A stretch of 64,000 nucleotides of DNA from Marmoricola sp. (lineage in GTDB: Bacteria; Actinomycetota; Actinomycetes; Propionibacteriales; Nocardioidaceae): assembly GCA_025965315.1 (NCBI GenBank), contig JAOPXD010000029.1, positions 19,034 to 83,033 of the forward strand, in the 5' to 3' direction. A program made the position numbers and the translations under genes. The notes under the pieces were generated by a model, which made no database searches, was not told where the DNA came from, and saw only the letters and a program-made list of their open reading frames with translations. Below, in pieces: positions 41,988-49,588 of this stretch. Numbering within the stretch: the stretch's first letter is position 1; each line of letters starts with the position of its first letter.

Positions 41988-44338
41988 TGCTGAGTCCGGA
42001 GGAGGTCGCCGAGGTCGATGCCTGGTGGCGCGCCGACATGTACCTCACGGTGGGCCAGATCTACCTGCGCGGGAACGCGCTCCTGCGCGAACCGCTCCGG
42101 GTCGAGCACATCAAGCCGCGGCTGCTCGGTCACTGGGGCACGAGTCCCGGCCTTGCGTTCATCTACGCACACGTCTCGCGGCTGATCAACCAGACCGGGC
42201 AGGAAGCGATCTACCTCGCCGGCCCGGGTCACGGCGGCCCGGCGCTGGTGGCGGCTTCCTGGCTGGAGGGCACCTACTCCGAGATCTATCCCGGGGTCTC
42301 TCGCGACGCGGCGGGCATGGAGCGGCTCTTCCGCCAGTTCTCGGCTCCCGGAGGGATCCCCAGCCACGTGTCGGTGACGACCCCGGGCTCGATCCACGAG
42401 GGTGGCGAGCTCGGGTACGTCCTGGTGCACGCCTTCGGTGCCGTGATGGACAACCCGGACCTGATCGCCGTGGCAGTCGTCGGGGACGGCGAGGCGGAGA
42501 CCGGACCGCTGGAGGGCTCGTGGAAGGGCATCTCGTTCCTCAACCCGGCGCGGGACGGCGCGGTGCTCCCGGTGCTGCACCTCAACGACGCCAAGATCAG
42601 CGGGCCGACCGTCCTGGGTCGCAAGGACCGCGACGAGGTTCGCGCACTCTTCAGCGGCCACGGGTACGACGTGATCGAGGTGGAGGGCTCCGACCTTCCT
42701 GGCATGCACCACCGGTTCGCCGAAGCCCTGGTCGAGTGCTGGTCCCGCATCCGCGAGATCCAGGCGGTTGCCCGTTCAGGTTCCTGGGACGGGAAGCGCC
42801 CGCGCTGGCCGATGATCGTGCTGCGCAGCCCCAAGGGCTGGACCGGTCCGCACGAGGTCGACGGCGTGCTGGTCGAAGGCACCTTCCGTGCCCACCAGGT
42901 GCCGCTGGCGGGGGTGCGCGAGAACCCGGACCACCTCGCACTCCTGGAGCGTTGGATGCGGTCGTACCGCCCGGACGAGCTCTTCGACTCCGGCGGCCGC
43001 CCGACCACGGACGCCCTCAACCCCGACGGGACGCTCCGGTTGAGCGGATCACCGCACACCGGTGCCGGCGCGAGGTCCGCAGAGCTCGTACGACGCGACT
43101 TTCGCCGGTACGCCGTTCCCGTCGGTGCGCCCGGCGGCGACCGTGCCGAGTCGACCCGGCGCCTGGGTCAGCTTCTCCGGGACGTCTACCTCGACAACCC
43201 GGACTCGTTCCGGCTCTTCTGCCCGGACGAGACCACCAGCAACCGGCTCGGTGACGTGTTCGCCGCGTCGGACCGCGCCTTCATGGAGCCGTCGACCGGG
43301 GCTGATGAGCACCTGTCCCGCGACGGCCGGGTGATGGAGGTGCTCTCCGAGCACAACTGCCACGGCTGGCTGGAGGGCTACACCCTGACCGGCAGGCACG
43401 GGATGTTCGCGTCGTACGAGGCCTTCGCGATGGTGAGTGCCTCCCAGACGGTCCAGCACAGCAAGTGGCTCGAGGAGTCGCTGGGACTTCCGTGGCGTGC
43501 CAAGGTCCCCAGCCTCAACGTCCTGCTGACCTCGACCGCCTGGCGCAACGACCACAACGGGTTCTCCCACCAGGGGCCGGGACTGATCCAGGTGATGCTC
43601 ACCCATCGGGGCGAGGTGACCCGGGTCTACCTGCCGCCGGACGCCAACTGCCTGCTGTCGGTCGCCGATCACTGCCTCCGGTCACGGTCCTACGTGAACC
43701 TCATCGTGATCGACAAGCAGCCGCAGCTCCAGTACCTCACGATCGACGAGGCCATCGCGCACTGCTCGGTCGGTGCGGGCACCTGGGACTGGGCCGGTAA
43801 CGAGGCCGACGGCGCGACTCCGGACGTGGTCCTTGCCTGCGCCGGGGACACCCCGACCCAGGAGACCGTGGCCGCTGCCCAGATCCTGCGGGAGCGGGTA
43901 CCGGACCTCCGGGTGCGGGTGGTGAACGTCGTCGACCTGATGACCCTGGTGCGACCGGGGGACCACCCGCACGGCATGTCCGCCGCTGCGTTCACCGGGC
44001 TGTTCACCGACTCGGTCGATGTCGTGTTCGCCTTCCACGGGTTTCCCGGTGCGGTCCACCAGCTGGTGCACGGCCGCCCGGACGCTGATCGGTTCCACGT
44101 GCGCGGCTTCATCGAGCAAGGCACCACCACCACCCCGTTCGACATGACGGTGCTGAACAGGATCTCGCGCTTCCACCTCGTCATGGATGCGCTCAACAAC
44201 GCGGGGACGACACCACGCGGGGGTGCTGAGCTGATGGACTGGTGCCGCGCACAGCTGGGCCGGCACCGCGCCTACATCCGCGAGAACCTCGAGGATCTGC
44301 CCGAGATCCGCGACTGGAGGGTCGGCGCCGGAAGCTGA
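41984..44338 (+). CDS. xfp: Phosphoketolase (xylulose-5-P/fructose-6-P)
   Basis: 784 residues. The N-terminal thiamine-diphosphate part contains HWGTSPGLAFIYAHVSRLIN, GPGHGGPALVAASWLEGTYS, TPGSIHEGGELGYVLVHAFG and VGDGEAETGPLEGSWKGISF, all characteristic of the Xfp family, with later SEHNCHGWLEGYTLTGRHG. It phosphorolytically cleaves ketose phosphates to acetyl phosphate, which yields ATP through acetate kinase (not in this window). It starts within the arcC stop (GTG 41984 or ATG 41987), which places a carbohydrate fermentation enzyme under the same control as arginine fermentation. Confidence 0.9.
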   Translation: MMLSPEEVAEVDAWWRADMYLTVGQIYLRGNALLREPLRVEHIKPRLLGHWGTSPGLAFIYAHVSRLINQTGQEAIYLAGPGHGGPALVAASWLEGTYSEIYPGVSRDAAGMERLFRQFSAPGGIPSHVSVTTPGSIHEGGELGYVLVHAFGAVMDNPDLIAVAVVGDGEAETGPLEGSWKGISFLNPARDGAVLPVLHLNDAKISGPTVLGRKDRDEVRALFSGHGYDVIEVEGSDLPGMHHRFAEALVECWSRIREIQAVARSGSWDGKRPRWPMIVLRSPKGWTGPHEVDGVLVEGTFRAHQVPLAGVRENPDHLALLERWMRSYRPDELFDSGGRPTTDALNPDGTLRLSGSPHTGAGARSAELVRRDFRRYAVPVGAPGGDRAESTRRLGQLLRDVYLDNPDSFRLFCPDETTSNRLGDVFAASDRAFMEPSTGADEHLSRDGRVMEVLSEHNCHGWLEGYTLTGRHGMFASYEAFAMVSASQTVQHSKWLEESLGLPWRAKVPSLNVLLTSTAWRNDHNGFSHQGPGLIQVMLTHRGEVTRVYLPPDANCLLSVADHCLRSRSYVNLIVIDKQPQLQYLTIDEAIAHCSVGAGTWDWAGNEADGATPDVVLACAGDTPTQETVAAAQILRERVPDLRVRVVNVVDLMTLVRPGDHPHGMSAAAFTGLFTDSVDVVFAFHGFPGAVHQLVHGRPDADRFHVRGFIEQGTTTTPFDMTVLNRISRFHLVMDALNNAGTTPRGGAELMDWCRAQLGRHRAYIRENLEDLPEIRDWRVGAGS

Positions 44339-44362
44339 CCGGCAGGAGTTCCGGTGGGATGG

Positions 44363-46354
44363 TCAGCGGGTCGGCGCGAGCTGTCGCGGTTCTGCGGGCT
44401 CGTCGTCGTGGATCGGGTCGTTGACGTCCGGGATCCGAAGCCACTCGGCGTACCTGAGGACCCTCGCGTACGCGCCGAGTGCGGCGTCGTACGACGGGAA
44501 CCTGCTGACCCCGGGCAGCTCGACCTGGTGGACGTCGGGACCGCTGGTGACCGTCATCAGGACCGGGAGCTGCGGATTGCGTGCGCGTGCGGAGATCACG
44601 GCCTTCAGGAACGGCGCCGGGTCCGAGATCTGTGTCGGGATGAGGACGATCAACAGAGCGTCGATCTCGCCGGAGGCCAGCACGGTGTCGATGCAGGCTT
44701 CGAGATCAGCAGCTGTTGCGGCGGCACCGAGATCGACCGGATTGCTCACCCCTACGGTTCCGGACACCTGAGTGCCGAGCAGCGCCTGGGTCGGGTCCGA
44801 GAGGCACGGGACCTCGAGCCCCAGGTCGTCGGCGGCGTCGGCGGCCAGGACGCCGAGTCCGCCGGCGTTGCTCATGATGGCGATCCGGCCGCCCCGGGGA
44901 AGCGGCTGCTCACCCAGCAGCAGGGCGGCTTCGGCGATGTCCGAAGCGCTCCGGCACGGGATCACGCCCGCGCGGGCCAGGAGTGCGGCGCTGTCTTCGG
45001 TACGGCCCGCGCCCGCCGCTGTGTGCGAGGTCCCCGCGCGGCGGCCGCCCTCGGACCGGCCACCGAGCGCGACGAGCAGCGGCTTGTGCCGGGCGAAGCG
45101 CTGACCGATCCTGGCAAACTTGCGGGCGTTGCCGAACGACTCCAGGTAGAGGGCTGCCGCGGTCACCGTCGGGTCCTCGAACCACGCCGACAACAGGTCG
45201 TTGCCGGACACGTCTGCCTTGTTGCCGAGCGAGACGAAGGAGTGCACCCCGAGGTTCAGCTCGGTAGCGACCTCGAGCAACGAGATCCCGACGCCGCCGG
45301 ACTGCGATCCGATCGCGAGGCCCCCGTACGGCGGCCGGGCCCGGGTGAAGGTCGCGTTCAGGCTGGTAGCAGGATCGTTCGCCAGGATTCCCAGGCAGTT
45401 GGGCCCGACCAGTCGGATGCCGGCGTCCCGGGCGATGCGCGCGACTGCGTGCTGGAGGTCCTTGCCGTCCTCGCCGAGCTCGCTGAATCCGGACGAGATC
45501 ACCACCACGGCTCGGGCACCGGCTGCTGCAGCGTCGGTCATGGAGGCGACCACCCGGTCGACGGGGACCGCGATGATGACGAGGTCGAGCGGGCCGGGGA
45601 CGTCGACGAGTCTGCGATAGGTCTGGAGACCTTCGACGGTGTCCGCCGCGGGATGCACCAGGCTCAGCGTCCCGGTGAAGCCGCCGAGAAGGATCGACTG
45701 AAGGACGGCGTGGCCGATGCCGGTGCCGTCCCGGCGAACGCCGACCACTGCCACGGCGCGCGGGTGCAGGAGCGGGTGCAGGGACAGCGCCTCGGACCGG
45801 CTCTCGCGGGCGTCGGCGGCCGCGGTCGCGTCACCGGAGCAGGCCGTCAGCATCTCCACCCGGACCAGGTTGTCCACGGGTGTCCTGGTCACCGCGAAAC
45901 CAGCATCGGCGAAGACCCGGAGCATCGCGCGGTTCTCGTGCATGACCTCGGCGACGAAGACCCTGATGCCGTCGCGGCGCGCGGTGGCGGCGAGGTGTTC
46001 GAGCAGCAGGCTGCCGGCACCGTGCCCGTGCTGACGGTCGGCGACCAGGAAGGCGATCTCGGCCGTGTCGGGTGTCAGCTGCTCGGCGGTCGCGAGCGCG
46101 ACGATCTCGCCGTGAACGGTCGCCACCAGTGAGGCGATCGTCGTACCGGTCGGGTCGAAGAGGTGCGCGGTGTAGTCGTGACCGGACTTGTGGCCGAGGG
46201 TGAAGAAGCGCAGCAGGTAGCTGTCGTCGCACACGTCGTCGTGCAGCGCGAGCAGCGCGGCCCGGTCCTCGGGTTGCAGGCCGCGGATGACGGCGACGGT
46301 GCCGTCGGCGAGAAGGACCTCTGCCGGCGCCGGCCCGGTGCTCGCTACGTTCAT
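44363..46354 (-). CDS. GNAT acetyltransferase fused to CoA-binding / succinyl-CoA-ligase-like domains
   Basis: ATG 46354 gives 663 residues. Residues about 1-180 are a GNAT domain (EIAFLVADRQHGHGAGSLLL is the acetyl-CoA-binding Q/R-x-x-G-x-G loop). Residues about 200-340 are a CoA-binding Rossmann domain (PRAVAVVGVRRDGTGIGHAV). From about 345 to 590 it is succinyl-CoA-ligase-like (GGLAIGSQSGGVGISLLEVA). The ATP-grasp domain of the roughly 900-residue Pat acyl-CoA-synthetase-like proteins is absent, so ligase activity is unlikely. It probably acetylates protein lysines with a CoA or nucleotide sensor. It is the last gene of the usp-PPOX unit and overlaps the PPOX stop. Confidence 0.75.
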   Translation of the reverse strand: MNVASTGPAPAEVLLADGTVAVIRGLQPEDRAALLALHDDVCDDSYLLRFFTLGHKSGHDYTAHLFDPTGTTIASLVATVHGEIVALATAEQLTPDTAEIAFLVADRQHGHGAGSLLLEHLAATARRDGIRVFVAEVMHENRAMLRVFADAGFAVTRTPVDNLVRVEMLTACSGDATAAADARESRSEALSLHPLLHPRAVAVVGVRRDGTGIGHAVLQSILLGGFTGTLSLVHPAADTVEGLQTYRRLVDVPGPLDLVIIAVPVDRVVASMTDAAAAGARAVVVISSGFSELGEDGKDLQHAVARIARDAGIRLVGPNCLGILANDPATSLNATFTRARPPYGGLAIGSQSGGVGISLLEVATELNLGVHSFVSLGNKADVSGNDLLSAWFEDPTVTAAALYLESFGNARKFARIGQRFARHKPLLVALGGRSEGGRRAGTSHTAAGAGRTEDSAALLARAGVIPCRSASDIAEAALLLGEQPLPRGGRIAIMSNAGGLGVLAADAADDLGLEVPCLSDPTQALLGTQVSGTVGVSNPVDLGAAATAADLEACIDTVLASGEIDALLIVLIPTQISDPAPFLKAVISARARNPQLPVLMTVTSGPDVHQVELPGVSRFPSYDAALGAYARVLRYAEWLRIPDVNDPIHDDEPAEPRQLAPTR

Positions 46355-46830
46355 CGCGACGACCGCTGCTGCGGGATGTGGTCGGTCGGTGTGCCTCGGC
46401 GGGTGACCAGCTCGCTCCGCAGATCCCAGCCACGACCGAGACGTCGCCCGGTCAGCTCGCTCCACGGAAGCTTCAGCCACAGGTTGCGACTCACCCCCGT
46501 CGCCCACGGTCGGGGCCGCCAGATCGACTCGATCCGTGCGTACTCCTCCGGATCCCTGACAGCGGTCAGGCGGCCGTGGGCGACCACGCTCCAGCCGTGC
46601 TGGTAGCCGTGGTCGAACTGGTCGATCTCGAAGGCGGCCTTCGCGTCCTGCCCGTGCACCCCGAGCGGCCCGTACGGCGAGACCCGGATCACCACGGCCC
46701 GGTCGACGACCGAGTAGTTGACCGGGAAGACCTGCAGCCCGTGGGGCGTGGAGAAGACGATCCTTCCTACCACCCCGGACCGGAGCAGCTCCTCGCACGT
46801 CTCGGAGCTCAGCGCGATCGCGTCAGGCAT
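46351..46830 (-). CDS. Pyridoxamine 5'-phosphate oxidase-fold (PPOX) protein
   Basis: 159 residues from ATG 46830. GRIVFSTPHGLQVFPVNYSV, KAAFEIDQFDHGYQHGWSVV and HGRLTAVRDPEEYARIESIW form the split beta-barrel of the flavin/F420-binding PPOX-like family, with WRPRPW toward the C-terminus. Such proteins are members of DosR regulons in mycobacteria. It overlaps the upstream Usp gene by 8 bases and the downstream GNAT gene by 4. The enzyme activity is unassigned. Confidence 0.75.
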   Translation of the reverse strand: MPDAIALSSETCEELLRSGVVGRIVFSTPHGLQVFPVNYSVVDRAVVIRVSPYGPLGVHGQDAKAAFEIDQFDHGYQHGWSVVAHGRLTAVRDPEEYARIESIWRPRPWATGVSRNLWLKLPWSELTGRRLGRGWDLRSELVTRRGTPTDHIPQQRSSR

Positions 46831-47677
46831 GGTGATCCTCGAAGACCACCGCGACCGGGCAGCGGGCCCCTTCGACGACTGCCGCGGCATGGGAGCCGAG
46901 GCGAGGGAGAGATCCCTGGACCGGGTCGCGGTGGTGACCGACGACGATCAGGTCCATGGTCTCGCTCGCTGCGATCAGGGCCCGGTCGACGAAGACATCG
47001 CTGACCTCGAGGCGCGTCGGGACGTCCGGGAACTTCTCGGCCAGGCCGGCGACGCTCTCGCTGAGGACGCGATGCTCCTCGCTGTCGTCGGGAGCGCAGT
47101 GCAGCACGGTCAGGGGGAGGTCACGGAGCGATGCCTGCCGGTACGCGTACTCCAGGGTCGACCGGGTCGTCTCGCCACCGTCCGTGCCGACGAGGACGCC
47201 GCGGCGCACCGTCCCAGGACGGTACGGCCGGACGACGACGACCGGGCACGAGGCGTGCCGGGACAGTGCGACGCTCACCGATCCCAGGAGCAGCGAGGTG
47301 ACGCGGCCGCGACCCCGTGATCCCAGCACCAGGCACGCGGCGCGCTCGCTGTGGCTCAGCAGCATCTGACGCGGGTCCCCCTCGCCGAGAATGGTGACGA
47401 CGTCCAGGTCGGGACGGTCCGCCAGCACCCGGGCTCGCGCCTCGAACAGGGTCGTCCGGCCACCTTCGCGAACCGCGGTCCGGACGTCGTCCGGGATCAG
47501 GTTCGCCGTCGCGAGGCCGCCGAGCTCGAGGCCGCTGATCGGCTTCACGACGTGGATCAGGGTCAGCGTCCGGTTCTCGAGCTCGGCCTGCTCGGCGGCC
47601 CAGCGAAGGGCCTGGTCGGCGTGGTGGGAGCCGTCGTACCCGATGACGATGCTGTCGGCTGGTGCTTCGGTGGTCAT
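46823..47677 (-). CDS. Tandem universal stress protein
   Basis: 284 residues from ATG 47677. Two Usp domains: SIVIGYDGSHHADQALRWAA with LVLGSRGRGRVTSLLLGSVS (complete ATP-binding loop), and GVLVGTDGGETTRSTLEYAY with IVVGHHRDPVQGSLPRLGSH (loop partly conserved). It heads a three-gene unit with PPOX and GNAT proteins. A DosR-like palindrome lies 58 bases upstream of the start. Confidence 0.85.
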   Translation of the reverse strand: MTTEAPADSIVIGYDGSHHADQALRWAAEQAELENRTLTLIHVVKPISGLELGGLATANLIPDDVRTAVREGGRTTLFEARARVLADRPDLDVVTILGEGDPRQMLLSHSERAACLVLGSRGRGRVTSLLLGSVSVALSRHASCPVVVVRPYRPGTVRRGVLVGTDGGETTRSTLEYAYRQASLRDLPLTVLHCAPDDSEEHRVLSESVAGLAEKFPDVPTRLEVSDVFVDRALIAASETMDLIVVGHHRDPVQGSLPRLGSHAAAVVEGARCPVAVVFEDHHA

Positions 47678-47734
47678 GACCTCAGCCTCGTCCGCGCCGT
47701 CGCGGCGCACCACGGCCGAAGAACCCCTCCGCGC

Positions 47735-47748
47735 GGGACCAAGGTCCG
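47735..47748. promoter_or_regulatory. DosR-like box upstream of the usp-PPOX-GNAT unit
   Basis: GGGACCAAGGTCCG, with perfect GGACC-AA-GGTCC dyad symmetry, matches the DosR half-site GGGAC and its partner GTCC. It is 58 bases before the Usp start and 4 bases beyond the end of the nitroreductase gene. Confidence 0.6.
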
Positions 47749-47751
47749 GTG

Positions 47752-48771
47752 TCACGGGACCAGCACCTGTGCGAGCCCGCGGCGAGGAGTCCGCGGCAGC
47801 GTGGCGCGTCCGATCTCCTGCCAGCCGATCCGGAGCATCAGCTGCGGGTTCGCCGCGTCCTGGAGGACGTCGTGCTTGAGCGATTCCCGGGTCTCGTCGA
47901 CCTCGACGATCTGGCTCAGCGGGACGACCGAGAGGCCGGTGGCGGTCGCGTGCAGCCAGAGGGCGCTGGTCGCTTCGCCTGCCTGGAGCCAGGCGATCGG
48001 ACGGTCCACGCCGGTCGCGATCACGATCAGACCATCGGTACCTTCGACGCCTGCCTGGTCGCTGCTGCCGGAGAGTCGTTCTTCGAACCGGGTCGCTCGG
48101 CGGCCGCGATCAGAGTCGTCCTGGCCGAGCACCCCCAGCGGGACGCCGTCGGGGCGCACGTGATCGATCCAGCCGGCCACCTCTGCCGCTACCTCCGGCT
48201 GTCGACGCTGGATCTCCAACGCGCGGTTGACCAGGAGCTCGGCACGGATCCGAAGACCGGGTGCGGTCAGCGGGATCACCGACGCCCCGAGCCGGCGGGC
48301 GTGGTCGGCGAGGGCCTCCAGCCGGACGTCCGGGATCGGCCAGGACGTGAAGCGGCGCCGGTCGGTGCACCTGTCCGCCATCGCCGCGAGCCGGGCCGAC
48401 GCATCGGCCGGCACCGTGGCCGGGCTCAGCGTGACCCTGGCGAACACCTCGGGCTGCTCCGGGTCCGGCAACCGCTCGACCTCGGTGGCGTAGCCGAATG
48501 CCGATGCTGCGACCTGGAGGTGGTGCAGCGCGCCGCCGCAGCTGATCGTCAGGTTGCGACCGGTCGGGTCGGTGACCGGGAGCTGGCGGGACCGGTCGGC
48601 GCGCAGCTCGATCGCGTGCCGGTCCAGGCGCCAGGTCCAGGGCTGGGTGTTGTGGACGCTGGGCGCGCGGCAGGCGGCGCGGACGATGCGCCGCATCGCC
48701 TCCGGGCGATCGAGCTCGCCCTCCCTGGTCACGTCCGGCGGTCGATCCGTGGAGGGTTGATCTGCAAACAT
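47752..48771 (-). CDS. Acg-like nitroreductase-family protein
   Basis: 339 residues from ATG 48771. APSVHNTQPWTWRLDRHAIE at the N-terminus (the A/S-xxN-xQPW FMN-contact motif), DRCTDRRRFTSWPIPDVRLE, and ASALWLHATATGLSVVPLSQ near the C-terminus match the Acg (Rv2032) group, DosR-induced nitroreductase-like proteins that sequester FMN. The usual duplicated-subunit length (about 330) is kept. It is divergent from devR; the shared promoter region has three DosR-like boxes. Confidence 0.8.
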   Translation of the reverse strand: MFADQPSTDRPPDVTREGELDRPEAMRRIVRAACRAPSVHNTQPWTWRLDRHAIELRADRSRQLPVTDPTGRNLTISCGGALHHLQVAASAFGYATEVERLPDPEQPEVFARVTLSPATVPADASARLAAMADRCTDRRRFTSWPIPDVRLEALADHARRLGASVIPLTAPGLRIRAELLVNRALEIQRRQPEVAAEVAGWIDHVRPDGVPLGVLGQDDSDRGRRATRFEERLSGSSDQAGVEGTDGLIVIATGVDRPIAWLQAGEATSALWLHATATGLSVVPLSQIVEVDETRESLKHDVLQDAANPQLMLRIGWQEIGRATLPRTPRRGLAQVLVP

Positions 48772-48829
48772 GATGGCCTTCCCGTGCTGCGCGTCTTTCC
48801 ACTGTCGCCGGAGTTGTTCTGCGACCGCA

Positions 48830-48881
48830 GGGGCAAAGGTCCTCAAAGGTCGGGTCCACGGACTCGGGGGACTCGGGTCGA
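48830..48881. promoter_or_regulatory. DosR-like boxes in the devR/acg intergenic region
   Basis: GGGGCAAAGGTCCT (48830-48843), GGGTCCACGGACTC (48852-48865) and GGGACTCGGGTCGA (48868-48881) each carry most of the GGGAC-N4-GTCCC pattern. The region is between the divergent nitroreductase and devR genes, so devR could be autoregulated. Confidence 0.5.
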
Positions 48882-48900
48882 TCACGCGTAGCCTCGAAGG

Positions 48901-49566
48901 ATGACGAGCCCACTGCCCGACGCCGAGACACCTGCACCGATCCGGGTGTTCCTGCTCGACGACCACGAGATCGTGCGGCGCGGGATCAAGGACCTGCTGG
49001 AGAGCGCCGGCGACATCGTCGTCGTCGGTGAGTCCGGTCTGGCGGCGGAGGCAACGAGCCGGATCCCGGCGCTGCGCCCTGATGTGGCGATCCTGGACGG
49101 CCGGCTTCCCGATGGATCCGGCATCGACGTGTGTCGCGACGTACGGTCCCTGGACCCGTCGATCAACGTGCTCATCCTGACGTCGTACGACGACGACGAC
49201 GCGTTGTTCGCGGCGATCATGGCTGGGGCGTCCGGCTACATCCTCAAGCAGGTGCGTGGAACTGATTTCATCTCGACGGTGCGCCTGGTCGCCGCCGGTC
49301 AGTCGACCCTCGACCCGGCCGTGACGGCCAAGGTGCTCGAGCGGTTGCGCAACGGACCGCAGGTCGACCCCGGGATCGCCAAGCTGACCGTGCAGGAGCA
49401 ACGCATCCTGGAGCTGATCGGCGAGGGCATGACGAACCGGCAGATCGCCGAGGCGATGTTCCTGGCGGAGAAGACCGTGAAGAACTACGTCAGCTCGTTG
49501 CTGGCGACGCTGGGCGTCGAGAACCGGACCCAGGCAGCGATCTACAGCACCCGCCACGGAAGCTGA
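48901..49566 (+). CDS. devR: Response regulator DevR/DosR, NarL family
   Basis: 221 residues. Receiver domain: acidic pocket LLDDHEIV, phosphoacceptor Asp66 in VAILDGRLP, Lys in GYILKQV. C-terminal LuxR HTH: KLTVQEQRILELIGEGMTNR then QIAEAMFLAEKTVKNYVSSL. The order and VKNYVSSLLATLGVENRTQA match mycobacterial DosR, the hypoxia/NO regulator. It is followed 22 bases later by a GAF-GAF histidine kinase, so the two form a two-component system that plausibly acts on the DosR-like boxes of this locus. Confidence 0.85.
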   Translation: MTSPLPDAETPAPIRVFLLDDHEIVRRGIKDLLESAGDIVVVGESGLAAEATSRIPALRPDVAILDGRLPDGSGIDVCRDVRSLDPSINVLILTSYDDDDALFAAIMAGASGYILKQVRGTDFISTVRLVAAGQSTLDPAVTAKVLERLRNGPQVDPGIAKLTVQEQRILELIGEGMTNRQIAEAMFLAEKTVKNYVSSLLATLGVENRTQAAIYSTRHGS

Positions 49567-49588
49567 GCCCGGGGGCTACGGTCGACAG

